From Arenicola marina (lineage: Eukaryota; Annelida; Polychaeta; Arenicolidae), in assembly GCA_964019135.1 (NCBI GenBank), contig OZ025256.1, positions 14,442,334 through 14,506,333 of the forward strand: 64,000 nt of DNA. The letters run 5' to 3'. The number at the start of each line of letters is the position of its first letter. Position 1 is the first letter of the stretch. The notes under the pieces were generated by a model. That model ran no database searches and was not told the DNA's origin. It worked only from the letters and a program-made list of their open reading frames with translations. Positions 44,904 to 59,900 of this stretch are shown one piece after another. A program made the position numbers and the translations under genes.

Positions 44904-47900
44904 CTGTATGTGTACACAACATTTAAATTACATTAAATGTACACATTTAAATTGAATTAAATGTACACAACATTTAAATTAAATTAAATTTACACAGCAT
45001 TTAAATTAAATTAAATGAACGCAACATTTAAATTAAATTAACTTTACACAACATTTAAATTAAATTAAACGTACACAACATTTAAGAACTGACGGAACCT
45101 AGTTTGTGAGCCCTCAACTACTTAATCCTAGAACTGTCTTAGAGTAAAAACGTCGTGGTGTATTGCTATTATCATGTTAATCATCGTTATGTGTTGCTAT
45201 GATTATTCGGCTTATAGTGCATTTGTTTTTAATTACGATATGTGTAACATGTTGCAATAAATGTGCACAATACAGCATATTGCACAAACTTTGAAATATC
45301 CCTTATCATGCAATATATTTCAGTTATATGTGTTATTGTCAAAACCGGCTTCGCAACATTACATCAAGAGTGGTCTGGAAGGGGGTTCCAGGGTCCAGTG
45401 TCAATTTTATAAAATGTGGGGGTCAATGTCGAATGTCGATTTTTCAAATATACCTGTGCCGCCTTTTACCCTTCCAGACCCCTATCAATATAGATTCATC
45501 GACTTGCTGCAAACATATGGGGTGGGGGGGGGTGGACTTGGGCTACGGTGAACCGGACCCTCAGTAAACTGAAATCCGAATGGCACTATCAAACTTGTTT
45601 TTAGGTCCTGTTTTATTTTGGACTCCAGGACGTTAAACTGGATCAAATGAAAACATCTATAAACCGGATCCCAAACACGTCTAGTTTAACGAAGCTAAAA
45701 TGTATGCCGTTTCAAAGGAACCCGTGCTCCCCCCCCCCCCCACCCCCCTAAGGTGACCCAGTTCATAGTTAGATAATGAATGATACTTCGGAAATACTAT
45801 TGAAACGGTGACCTGCCAGATAACGTCTGGTATAGGCAGCGTATTCATAGACCACATCGTAGCCTCACCGGATCGTTGTGGTGGTGCTCATGATAAAGAG
45901 ATAATATTCGATATAATTTCAGCACTTTCTTAATCTAGAAAGTCCACCTCTTGGATGAATACACTTTTCCATTTTGAAGCCGATAATCGCTCAATAAATG
46001 TTCCACTGATCGCTAAGCAGATTGTCGTAGCCTAAGCATGGTGTATGGATACCGCCCCAGATAATAGACCGATCCAGGCTGTCAATCATTCACTGACTTC
46101 ACTGTTATGTCGGACAAACAAGTCAGACAAACAAAGCAGCATGTTACTTTCTTGTCAGTTTCGGAGATGAGTACTTCTCACTTGTACCTACCATCATTGA
46201 TTGTCAATTTCATACTCACGAGTAAGGAAAAAGGACGCAAGTGTGGGCGGGGCTTAGCGTTGTAGCCTGGATCGGTCTATTGTAATATCAGGGAGTCTAG
46301 CTTGAGGCATCGCCGTCGATTGGGCCCCCGTTAGCTGCTTACCTGAACCATGACAGTGAGCAGGGTGCGCGGGCCCAGCTCGTACCAGTGGTAACCGTCG
46401 TCGGTGGAGTCATCGTCATAAATACAATAGGCCATCCACCATATCAACAGTAGCACCGCCTCGAATGGCGCCACGAACCTGGAGCAACAAACAGGAGTGA
46501 TTAGACAGGATTAGACATTATTAGACCGTCACAAACCTGGAATACCGAACAGGAGTGATTAGACAGGATTAGACATGATTAGACCGTCACAGACCTCGGA
46601 CACTAAACAGGAGTGATTAGACAGGATTAGATATAGACCGTCACAAACCTGCTACAACAAACATGCGGCATTAGGCATGATTAGACAAGATTAGACAGGA
46701 GTCATTACACATGGCATAGTGCGAAATGATTAGACGGCAAATAGACATAATTCGACATGATTCGACATGATTACACGATCCAAAATTATTAGAAAATTAT
46801 TACACGAAAATTAGCCATAATGATACCAACGTTTGACACACATATGCATGTACGGGGCCAAACCTGATCAAGTAGAGGACATTTCTGTGGCGGTACAGGA
46901 TGAGGATATGCCCTGGCCTCAGTCAGGCGTAGGGCTTAGTCATTGCTTGGGTCCCATCTAGCTGTCTTAGGTTCACTGAGCTATCACTAGAGCTAACGCC
47001 TAGGTAGCCCTATTTCTACAGTAGAACTGTAGAGAACCCGGTAGGCTCTGGCACATTGCCCCCCCCCCCCCCCACCCAGAGTAGACGGAGGCCTATGAAG
47101 AAATATCAAATATGATCAAGGTGAGCAGCACCTGAGTCCTCCACCATCCCCACCCCATTGTAAGTATTTGCACAGGTTGGGTCGAACCCATGTACCGGGG
47201 ATCGCGTTACTTATGACGGGTAGTTACCTTGTCAAACACAGCAACGCAATATATCTATATGAACTAAATTTTGTATTACTTCATGTCAAGTATTTTGCAC
47301 GATGTGCGTCAATAAATTAAGAGGAACCATTAACAAAATGGTGTAAATGTGTACAGAATATTACAGCATTCGACACAGAAATGTTAAGGTCACGATTATG
47401 CGATTATCCATTTTTTGTCAAAAAAATGTTTGACTCCGCTAAAGTACACACGTCTCAATATGGTAGTAATAGCGACCTAACATTATTAAATCACAGTGTC
47501 GCTGCATCAACCGTTATGTATTTTTGTCTAAAAGTAGGATAGCGTTCTTGTGTCGTGAAATACAGATGCTGGACAATGCATTAGTCCGATTTAAGAACCG
47601 ATGGCAACTAAGGTGCCATTGACAATATTTCGTGATTACCCTCATACAAATATTGCATTCTACCATTATTGGTCCCATTTATACTAAAATACGCAATGAC
47701 CATATGACTTTATGATACAGAACTGTCCACGTAAAAACCCTATCATATAACATAAGCTGGTTTCTCTGTACATTATAATGTCTAGTATGTACTTACTTTA
47801 TGATGTAATCCCAAACGGCCGGGACCTTCCAATCGCTTGGGCAGATATTATTCAAGTAGCGCTCTCGGAAGTGAGTTACTCCGGTCAGTATGACGACGGC

Positions 47901-50900
47901 TAGAAACATGAGTCCGTTGATCATCACTCCAATACCCCAGGTATAGTCCTGCGAATAGGAGACTTAAATGCTTAAATGGAAGCAGGCTAGACGCGTCTTC
48001 TATACGGCAGGCCAGGGAATTCCCTGGGGGTAATGCGGTCAAATATATGTGAAACAATCTCAGACCCCTTTAAACATATGAGTTCCTTGACCGTCATGCC
48101 AATGCCCCAGGTAAAGTCCTGCGAATGGGGGACTTAAATGCTTAAATGGAAGCAGGCTAGACGCGTCTTCTATACGGCAGGCCAGGGAATTCCCTGGGGG
48201 TAATGCGGTCAAATATATGTGAAACAATCTCAGACCCCTTTAAACATATGAGTCCCTTGACCGTCATGCCAATGCCCCAGGTAAAGTCCTGCGAATGGGG
48301 GACTTAAATGCTTAAATGAGGCATTAAAGACCCAGGGCTACACATGGGCTACTAATTAGGGCGATGAAGTTTGTGTAAAATAATCCCAGACCCCGATGCC
48401 GAGAGCGAGTGAGCCTTGGTGTGTTGGTTTCTAGTTTCTAGAATCGAAAAAGTTATCAGGTATTTAATTGTCTAAATTCTATATTACAAAGTTTCTGAAA
48501 AATGTTCGAACACGCTTTCCAAACAAATGTATGACTGAACATACATGTTTTGTGAGCAGCTGCAGCCGGTAAACTCTGCATATACACGCTGCGGATGGTG
48601 GTGTCATAAACTGGTGCACACACTATCATGACGTCATCACAATGTGACGTCCATAAACCTTGAGTAAATCTTGCTAATATCGGACTTTTTACCATGATTA
48701 GATATTTCTTTATCTCGTACTAGATCCTTGACAAACCATAAACCTATGCAAATCTCATATATTTCGATCAGTCCCAAACATATATACTCTATTCATATAT
48801 GTTTTACTACATTGCTTCTTGGATAGTAAACTATGCTTTTTGTCATTTTTGTGTTGTACAGCAATAGTCAATTGCTCGTCACTCCTGGTTACCTGGTTGC
48901 TGAGGTAGGAGAGGTTTAGCGAGGAGCCGAGGCCGCACACAAAGTTAGCCAGGCCTGTCAGGGGCACTCCATACTTCCTGGGAACTGAAAATGATACATC
49001 GTTGTATATGTGCAATGCCTCATGGGATATGCAATGCACCCGTCTATGACTCAATATTTCATTGTATTTTATTACATAATCATTTGGATAAGGAATATTG
49101 CATGTGGAGTGGCTGTCATGAAAGTCTTCGTTCGCGGTCACGTATGTCGGGGTGTCATGAATCTTATTTTGTCAAAAACATAGCCCAGAAGACCACGTGA
49201 CGCCTAAGAACCGGACCCACGTCTAACGATGCCATAAACTGGGAGTGCGTTGAATGTGTTTTACTTGTGCACCTGTGTCCTAGTAGTTGGTGTGTAACCA
49301 ACCTAGATATGTCTGTATGTATAAAGTATTTTATAGCGGCTGTACAAACTGAGTATATGATTCTAGAACTGAAGAATAACGCTGTCAAAAACAGGTGGAG
49401 AATGTTATATGAGTCTCTCTCAAGGTACCACCAGTAAATTTAAGTATTACTAGTTGATATGATGTCTCTTTCCTTTATCTAGCTGAAACAAACACGGATT
49501 GTTACGTCTTACTCGTCGTTGCCTGTACTGTCTGTATCCCCATTTGAAAGCAATAAAAAAGAAAAAAAAAACACCCGTGTTTGTCATTTTATTGTAAAGT
49601 TGGTGTGCTCGGTTATTGTGGAGGGTGCTGTCCTAAAGCCAGCGCGACAAGCCGGTAAGTGGTTCGAGCTCCACCCGTGCAGTATGATTGCAACTATGTG
49701 CTTGTGCGGGATATATATCCCGTGTTATCTTTCGAAAAGAGTAGGGGATTGCTCCTGAATACATGGCTCGTCTATACCTTCCCATTGTCGCAATACGATC
49801 TTTAATATTGAAATTAAAACATTCTACTTAGACCAATTGATATGTGACACTGGGCCATCATTAGAATGATAACGCATCGTTCGTCCGCATAACAGATCTA
49901 ACAGTCCAATGCGTCCCCTGCACCCATCAGGTTCTGGTGCAGCTTGGCGTCCTACCCGAGAAGTCCTCCAGACTACGGACGACGATCTCGACATAGGCGA
50001 TGTAGGAGCTGAGGGCAGCACAGAAGAGACACGTGAAGAACATGGCGGCCAGGACCCGGCCAGCGATACCGGCCGCTGCGAACAACACTGGGAGCCTGCA
50101 ACGTGACATACATAACTTGACATCTTCCTGCTCCAGTCTTTCCATAATAATGCTACAGATTTGATTCAAGTCCAAATTTTGCTGACGTAGTCCAAATTTT
50201 GATATCAAATTTTGATGACGTAGTCCAAATTTGTATGACGTAGTACACGAGAAACTCCCACACCAGATGCACAAGTCTGGCAAGGAAGTTGCCTTTGACA
50301 AACGGCTCTTTTATTTATTGCACAACATATTTACAATCCCTTAAAGGGTTTCTCAGGGGGGGCAATTGTAAGGGTCTATAAAGGGGGCTCCAGTGTCGTT
50401 GTTTCAAAAATCTGTGTCGATGTCGCCTTTTCAGATCCTCAGTGTCGAAATTGGGGGGTCAATGTCGCTGTTTGCTAATATGTTTGTGTCGCGTGTCGTC
50501 AATTAACCCTTCCAGACCCCTCATTGTTGTCGGAGTAGATTTATCATGGGATTTGATTGACGCGTACCAGATAAAGGTGAGACCGGTGCTGCCTGGTCCG
50601 GATCGCTGCAGGATGCTTACAATCTGACGGTTGGTGATGTCAACGTCGCCATCCCTCAACGTGGAGAAGGCCGTGGTGAAGGTCAAGATGCCGCACATAA
50701 GACTGGATCCAGAGACGGGGTCAAGGGGTCAAGCATTGAAGGGGTCAATGGGTCAAGGGGTCAAGGGGTCAAAGGGGCGTAAGACAATGTCCGCGACAGA
50801 GGCCATATTCAGGTATTTCATGCGTAATGATGGCAAGCTAGATTCACTGGTGTAAATCGCATAACCGTGTTAACTGTATTTGTATCGTACTTGCGCCTAT

Positions 50901-53900
50901 ACTGACATTGAATACAAGTAGTCAGAACATATTTAGCCAAAGTAACCCTAACCTATGTATAAGATAATAAATATATGCCTGAATTGCCTATGTCATAAAC
51001 GTTCCATCCTACTCTCCATATTTGAACGTTGGTTAATATTACGTGGAAACATTATTGAATACATCGTTGCCCCATGTCCAACCAGAAGTAATACGACCAT
51101 TCCTAATACATAATTTGTCACCGCGTCTTTGGCACGGAGAGGAAAGAAAGGTTGATAGAAGGAGGAGCGGGTGGGGGGGGGCGCTTAGTCTTACCTGACC
51201 ACGTTGTTAATAATGGGGATGATGATCGCGTATTTGACCGCCGGGTGGCGTTGGGTCATGAATGCTGCCATGGAGACAAAAACGCCAGTTCCGGCACACG
51301 TGTCGTAGGCATTCTGACTGGCCGCGTCCAGCCACAGGTGAGGGTCCAAGAACTGAACTGCAGCGATATATGTATCCATTATGACTCAGAAAAAAAATGA
51401 AAATCGAAGAAATACACCTGTTGGGTTTGTTTGAAGTAGCAGGGTGTAACTGTGTGTCTCATAGTGACAATGATGAAGGGTCACTTTAACATGCACATTT
51501 GACATTGCACAGGTGGGATTCAAACCAGGCACCGACCCATTGGGCTGGCCAAGCACTGCACACTCGGTAATGTATGGCCGAACGTCCTTCGTGCTCCCAA
51601 AACACGATGCCCCCACGATATCTGTCACCTACTGGGCACCACTATTGACCTACTGTCAGGTACAAACCACCAAACTGGAGTGAAGACGACGTATTGGACC
51701 TGGCTTCGAATCAAGTCCACATAGTGTGAACTTTGTATGATTAACGCATAGAGCTGCTCCAGCTACAATAACACATTCTACGACAGCATGAAATAACCCT
51801 CAAATTCAATGATGTAGTAGTTAATGGCCTGCAAGGCCTTCCATCCCAATACGACGCAAACATTTTAACATACAAGCTGACCATTGGTGGCGCTTTCATT
51901 GTCATCAACGCCCTCCGAGACACTAAACAATCTGTACTTGATTAAACACATGAGTGGCATACCCTACTATCAGTATCATTCTGTCGCCACCTACCGTGTC
52001 CCACCCACCGACTTCCAGACAGAAGACGACCCAAATAATCGCATGAGCCATTCGTGATTAAACACATGAATGGCGTTCCATACTAGCGCAATTCAGTGGC
52101 CACCTCGAGGCGTTCAACTGACCAACCGTATCCGAAATTCGTGATTAAAAACATTATAACATGAACGGCGTTCCATACTAGTAGTTCCTTTCTGTGTCCA
52201 CCTACCGGCGTCGAGGGAGAAAAGGAAGCGGAGGCCCTCCATGGCGTGGGGTCGGGTGAGGGACCACGTGAAGAGGACGGCCAGCATTACGGCGAAGGCC
52301 GGGGTGAGGACTTGGTTGGCACGCTCGATGGTGGTCACCCCGCCCACCAGACACCCGAGGGTGACGCTGACAGACACCGCGTGCAGGAAGACCGGCCAGT
52401 AGCTCTCCTGCCAGGGCCAAGCGGACAGCAGCCATGGTTACACAAAGAGCGGCAGATGTGTGGACAGATGCGGCCATGGTTACACACAGAGTGGCAGATG
52501 TATGGACAGATGTGGCCATGGTTACACATAGAGCGGCAGATGTGTGGACAGATGTGGCCATGGTTACACGCAGAGCGGCAGATGTATAGACAGATGTGGC
52601 CATGATTACACATAGAGTGGCAGATGTATGGACGGATGAGCCTCAGGGATGCTTTGGCCATAGCAGGCCATGTGTTTTATATGTACACATATTGAACGAG
52701 GAGAATAATTCAGATGGAAATTATTATAGATAGATATTTCTGTCTGGAGACCAAAACCTCTACTAAGGATCAACACGAAGGTCTCGGGCCTATTGTTGAA
52801 TTGAAATTAACCATTCATTCATTATTTTTTTCTTTTGAATCCAGGCTCGTCTTAATCTTTTTACAATAAGATGACAAACACGGATGGGGTGCAAAATGTA
52901 CATTATTTGATGCAGTAAAAGCGCTGGGCAAACAATCCTGCCGACTTGCACCAAGACTTCACATCAGAATCTCATTACGGCATACTATGAATTTGTTAAC
53001 TAAAAAAAACATGGCGATGAAAACCGTAAGAGAGATTATTACCTGTGCGAAGCCGGTGAATAGCTCGAGGCTTTTCTGCTCCGTGCTGGGCAGTGGGTGG
53101 ATGCAGGTATGGAACAGGTAGAAGATACACCAGCCCATGATGACGCTCAGGTAACACCTGCGACGAGAAACAAACCATTTCACGACGGTGTCAGCGGCGG
53201 CCGTGAAGACACTTACAGATGACACCACGGCAGTCCGACCCTGACCTGACCTGACCTGACCTGACGTGGCCCGGCTCAATGATATACGTTATTTTTTGGC
53301 TCACCTTCCGTCACCCCCCCCCCCCCACCCCCCCACCCCGACTTCTACCTAATCTTGGATCCGCCCCTCCCGCAGTAACTAACATCCTATTAATCTCAAA
53401 ATATTTGGCCTGATACGCCTGGTGCGAGAATAATCGATTCTTATCTCTAATATTTGCTTCTAACTGTGTTTTGGAGGTATTTACCCTTACATTCGATGCC
53501 CATGTTTTTTTTTAAAGCTGCTTACAATGTTTTTCATTTTAGCATACTATGTAAAGTTTCCGAAATCGGTGGGAGTCATCTGCAAAATCAACTTGAAGAC
53601 ATACCGGGGGACTACGTGGATGGGGGGGAGGGGGGGTGGGGGTAGAGGGGCTAGGGGGGGGGGGGCGTGTCTTTAAGCTTACCCGATGGCGAAGTTGACG
53701 AGGGTGACCCAAAGGCCGCACCACGTGTAGCGCGGCCCTGCCAGCCGTTGAAACGACTGGATGACACCCTTGCGCATGCCCCGCCCCATGCCGTACTCGA
53801 TGAGGAGCATGGGGATGCTCCAGACGAAGAGGAAGAGGAGCCAGGCCATGATGAAGGCCAGACAGCCTGGCGGAGAGAAGCAGCGTGTCAGACATATACA

Positions 53901-56900
53901 TGTAGGTAATGTTATTATTTAAACATACCTATACATACCTTTTTCCGCCTTATAGTTTTTGTATTAAGTAATCGCCAGTTACTTCCATGAATATGACGTC
54001 AGCAACGCATCGGACTTTTAACAGATCCACGATAGGCTTCGTCCTATAATTCAGTTTTAAGCGTGGAAACAGCTTCTTCGTATCTAGTATCATTACATTA
54101 TCGTATTTTGAATCAACCATTTTCAAATTGCTATTTATGCTGGCCTATGTAGCCCTTAAAGCTGGTTTCATGAGCGTGGAAGATGCATATAAAACGTCGT
54201 TTCTGGTGTTTTCATAAATATATTAGAAACTTTGAATATTACGCAATTGAAAATACAGAATAACGAAAAAAAGTGTTTCGAGATGGTTTCACGCCGTTAA
54301 GGCCTGTTGTCGTTGCTCGTTAAAGCGGGTGTCCAATTTAATCGCGATCTGCACCGAAAGTTTACATCTTTAAATTCAATTGGCGAGTGTTAACCCTTCG
54401 TTTCGGCCGACTGGTAAGGAGAAAAAAATTAAGGCAGCCCGCCCCCAGCAATGTCAAGCAGAACGCCATTTTGCCGGGAGCAGTGACGCGTATTGTGACT
54501 ATATTCATGTGGCACCGCCTTGCGTTGTCACTCGCAGAGAGAGAGATCAGGGCCGCGATTTACAGATGAACAGCGGCAGTTCCAAGCCTCGCAGCAGCGC
54601 AACATCTTAGTGTTTCATAGAAAAGTACCGTCCAAACAAATTGATATACGTCTTGCGACGATTGACTCCGCAACAATGCCATGATTGGAGTTAGAATCGC
54701 AGCTATTTAGATTAGCGATGATCACGCTCTCTTGTTTTGCTCACACAATAGGCGCAATTTCCGATTTGAATAAATTAGAGTATCGCCTCCTGATTGGTCA
54801 AGCGCGGACACACCTCCAAAAGGGCTGCCGCCTGGGTAGGCGGCGAAATCGTGCCCGGCGGTCACTTCTAAATTTTATTGTGAGCTATATAAAGGACGAA
54901 AAATTCTGTAAGTTGGAGGATAGACAATTGAGTATTATATGAATCGGTAAAGCAGCGTTAGAGGCCAGGCTGGCGGTTCCCTTTAAGTTACGATTAGTCG
55001 TTTAAGGAGGTTCCCGGCATCACTGTGGCGCCATCTGGTGGACTATGCCGCTGCGATCTAGCGATAAGCTGGTACCGCCGCTCATACTGATATTTGTAAG
55101 TGAGCGAGCGAGCGAAGTTGGGCCGCGGAACCAGCCTAATCTGGCGAATGCTCTATTCACTATTGTCCAGCGCGTCATAGTTTATTTCTTGTTTATGTAA
55201 CAAAGTCGCGAAACTGATGCGCTGTAAAGGGAAATTGATAGGCAAACGCAAATCCAAGCAAACTAAAGAACTTATTGGGATGTATAAATATATCTTTGAA
55301 CGAACTGAATAGAAACAAGCCGGCAAATTACATAGCGTTGGCCACATGCAGTGGGGGAGGCTGGGGGGTGGGGGTGTAGGGATCCCCCACATCATCGTAG
55401 GCCTATATGCTTACACGTTTGGTTGCTTAAATGTTTTCATGTAAATTTGATAACACCAAGTATCTTATTCAATCTTGTAAGTACGTGTCGTGCCTCTAGT
55501 TCAGCATGTTTCCCATTCCGACCGGGGCCTCCCTGGTGTAGTGGTTAGCGCACTAGACCGCAGATCAATAGGTCCCGGGTTCGAATCCGGGCCTAATCTG
55601 GGGCATGTTTCATTCCTTCATCTTTCATCGTCTCGGGAGGTTCCTTGGCCCAATTTAGGCTGTATGTGCACAAAAGTGGCCTAAAACACCAACATTCCAT
55701 CCCATTCCGACCCTCAGAATTACCGCCACAATTTCCATGTTCAGAGTCATTTTACGAAAAAACGAGGTAGAAGACCCATATATTTGTTTCTCTTATTTGA
55801 ACAAACAAAGAGCAAGCTTGTTACAGACAAATTTATTAACTTTGTCTGAGCCGTTTTTTTTCTGTTGAATATTTCGTGTCGAAATTCCAAATTCTCCATT
55901 GACAACCATTATAAAATTAGACGTGACCCCCTACCTATTCAACGTCATTTTGACGAAAAAGTAGGTAGAAGACATCTCTTTTTTATGTTATTTTATCGTT
56001 TTAGATACACATTACTATAAGATGAAAAAATGTCAAGAAGTTTGTCTGAAGAAATTGTAATCTATGCATCTACCCTAATAGCCGCCAAAAGATTGTTATT
56101 TCATATTATTAAGTACCGAAATGTTCTTCATCCGCCTAAATAAATGCAGCGTAACATTTGCTGCGTTGCCTTTACATAATCCTAATCTTCATTCTCATGA
56201 TGACGTCACTTCTACCCTGCAATAGTCAGAACCAAGCGACGACACGTCGACGTCATTGACGATTGTGGCATATTCTCTATTCTCGCGCTAACTGGACTGT
56301 CCATGTGGCCCATTGTGACACCAGGTCTGGGATAAACCCATCTCGCTCTCCCCGATTGGATACTTTCGAAAATGTTCGGTTTACCACCTCTCAGGGCGAA
56401 ATTTTACTGCGGTTCGTGCGAGAAAGGCATATGACATCGCTTTTCATACTGTCAGCAAAAATTTCATATCCTTTCCTCGGGTCGAACAGGATTTCGGAGA
56501 CTTGTGCTGAGATAAACCCATCTCGCACTTCGAACCAATGTCATATGCGTAACTTCATCCATCAGCGATAATAAACCAAATGTCGTTACATAAGTCGGAA
56601 TAATTACACAACGAAATAAAAGTTAATGGATCTTAGCGATGGGAAGTTAAATCTATTAGTACCGTGATCTCCTGTATTTTGCGCCACAATACGTGGAAAG
56701 CGCCAGACGTTGCCCATGCCCAGGGCACATCCCAGGCAGGAGCAGACCAGGCCGAAGGAACTGCTCCAGCTTCCGCCATCGTCATCTGGAGCTTCATCCT
56801 GCAATCCGGACACACAATGACTAATGGGCGAAACCTGAGAGAGAGAAGCACGAAGCATGGATCAGTGGCTATCGTGATATCTGGTTTAAGTTTCACAATT

Positions 56901-59900
56901 TGCATCAGTTTGCATGTTATTTGTATTAAAGTATAGTGTTTGACTAATTTGTATGCATTAAAACTGTTTTTTTTTTGTTTTTTTTTTCATGTACTAGATA
57001 CTTTGTCTGATCCAGTTAGATGTTAACTCTGTCAGATCCGATTGCGTTGTCATGGTGCATTTTGATGACGTAATACTCAGGAACGCCACACGTGCCACCA
57101 AGCTGGCAAAATGTGTGTATACCGTTGTGTCCTCCCAGTCTATTTATCACAGACTATGCTTATATGTTGTCTATGGAAACATTTGTTGGTTTGCTGGTGT
57201 GCAGATTTTTACGCTGAACATGTCTATGCTTGATTTTGCTAAGGATATATATATTGTCACAATTCACATATGCTTTATGTTTTAAAGAATGCATCGTGAA
57301 ATTGTGATGTAGCGATGAATAATAGTTGTAATAATAAATGTTTCCTGATCATTTGTCCTTAAATCAATATACTTACATGCGTCATTTTAGATTTTTTATA
57401 TTTGAGAATCAAGACTAAAATTAACTCAAAATTATGATGCATATATTATTTATCTCTTTGAGTCTGTAAAACAACAATTTCAACATAAAACTACGCGGTT
57501 TATTTATATCGCGCGCGGACATCCTGGCGAGCCGTGGTCGACATCACGCAGAATACCGAACGGGCCTCAATAAAACGCGGAATATCTGCGGAATACCTGC
57601 CGAACAGCTAACAGGCGCGCAGAGATATAAAGCCGGCCACTAACTTCTGCTCCGGTGAACAAATCTGCTTCTCTCCGGATAGCCCACAGGCTTTCACGAT
57701 TTAAATCAAAGCAGAATAGACTTATTGACATAGAGAAGAGGTTGGTAATACACAAAGTTCCGGAATATATTGCTTTAATCTGCCTTTGCTCAGGGATAAA
57801 ACAATTACCATGAGAGGTGCGTCAGGATTAACAGTGTGACGTTGCAGAGTGATGGCGAATTATCATACATACATCCTCGTCATTTAGGCGTTGCCTATGG
57901 ACTCCTCTTCGTGCAAGTTTTCGTTTATTTGTGCGCAGGCGTGAAAGGTATTTATTTTTGCTTTGTAGTCGTAGAGAATGGGTTGTTTTGACCAGTGTCT
58001 GTCTAACCTGTTTGTCAGTGCGTGCAAGCTTGGGGCAGTTACTACGTTTTTCGGGAGGTTAACGATTCATCCACATTCTGTTGACGGCAACTTTTACAGG
58101 GTGGCTCGAGGTTTGCTTTACCTGTGCACCTTCCCAGACGAACTCGAGTTTTAAACGAGTTTGTTTTCTATCAACCTCAACAGTAACAACGTATCTAGCC
58201 CGTATAATTGATTTAAAAATATGATGTTCGGCATCCATCGCGTCTTCAGCGGTGCACGACAGGTGTGAAAAGGGCATTCGATGCGACCCCCTCCCCCCCC
58301 CCCCCTCAAGCCCCTGCATCCCCTATAGGGACATCTTACACTGAGAAATTGAGGAGACGGAAGCTATTGTTTGGCTACTTTGATACAATTTTATGGGTTA
58401 TAATCGGTGAAAGTGATACAATTGCGTTGTGCGTTAACACCATCAAGACTGAACCGAAAAAAAAAAAGACTGAACCGAACAACTTTCGTTTTGCTTAATC
58501 GCGCTAAGAAAAACATGACACGAACAACACATTTCAAACTTGTGAAAAACTAGCGTTATTAATCGGTTGATGGTGCATGCGTCTTGCGTGTGGTTCAGAA
58601 AGTTTACGGACACAGACAGACGGTCGATGTCGATCGTCTTCGCGCACAGAGAGTAAGGACTCGATGCAATTTATTACATCTAGAGCTATAACAAGTCCAC
58701 CAAGCTTGCACCTCCAACTTCATGGGAAACGTAGTGAGAAATAAGATAGATTTCACGGACGATCTAGGCGTGGTGGGTTGTTGACTAATATGAAGGGTAT
58801 ATTGCCAGTGAATTGCGAATCCCAAAGAATTAGGGACACCGACAGCAAATGTAAAAGATAAGGGCATTTTAAAGGCTGGGCGCGAAGAAAACGCCATAAT
58901 GGTGGTATCGCGAATATCGAGGAATTCGCAGACAGCTATTATAACGGATCGCGGTAAATAGGCAAAGGGTCTTCGCGTTGAACCAGGAATTGCACGGATA
59001 ACGCACCATAAAAATTGCCGGTCCGCTAATGACAAATGGAAAAACAAACCCACTTTTTATTTCTCATTTGAATATGGTGACTAGCGCATGTACCGAGTGC
59101 GGGCGCTGGCTTCGGGCCTGAAGCCAAAGCCCGAAGCCATAGCCCGCGCCCGGAGCCATAGCCCGCGCCCAGAGCCATAATCCGCGCCTGGAGCCATATC
59201 CCAGGGCCCGAAACCACAGCCCGGAGCCCGAAGACACAGCCCGGAGCCCGAAGGCACAGCCCGGAACCTGAAGCCATAGCCCGGAGCCCTGAGCCCGGAG
59301 CCCGAAGCCACAGCCCAGAGCCCGAAGCCATAGCCCGGAACCCGAAGCCATAGCCCGCGCTCGGTGCGTGCGCTAGTCACCACCTTCAAATTAGAAATTA
59401 GTAACTGGGTTTGATTTTTCCATTTTCCATTTGCGTTTTGCAACAGGAAATGGGTAATGGAAAGATGTACCTTTAATCCATTACCCATTTGATATAGGTA
59501 AAAGGAAATAGGAAATTATGTCCTTTTCCCATTGCCCATTTCAAACAAGTAAAGGAAAATAAGCCAACATTTGGCTTTTTCTATTTCCCATTTGGAATAG
59601 CAAATGATTGGCAGGTACATACACGGACCCATCCCCTCTAATATAAACAGACTGCCCTTGGGTTAACCTGCCCCTGGGTACGTATCGGCTTACGTGGGAG
59701 GAAAGAGTCGATATCAAATGTCCAAACAATCAATAAACTCATCGATAAGGCTGTTTACTTGTACTTAAAGTAGGCGTCATTTTCCTATGTGAACAATGCA
59801 GGCTTCGGGTCATGGGGTAAACGCGTATTTATTGACATAACGCAAAGGGCAACTTTGCGTTAGCAACTACAGTTATTCTCCATATCCCACAATTCTTTTT

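Noticed and set aside
51430-51640. Second SINE family (GGGATTCAAACCAGGCACCG resembles an inverted B box)
   Set aside because: Only one box-like word and no second copy or target duplication in the window; not enough to call.
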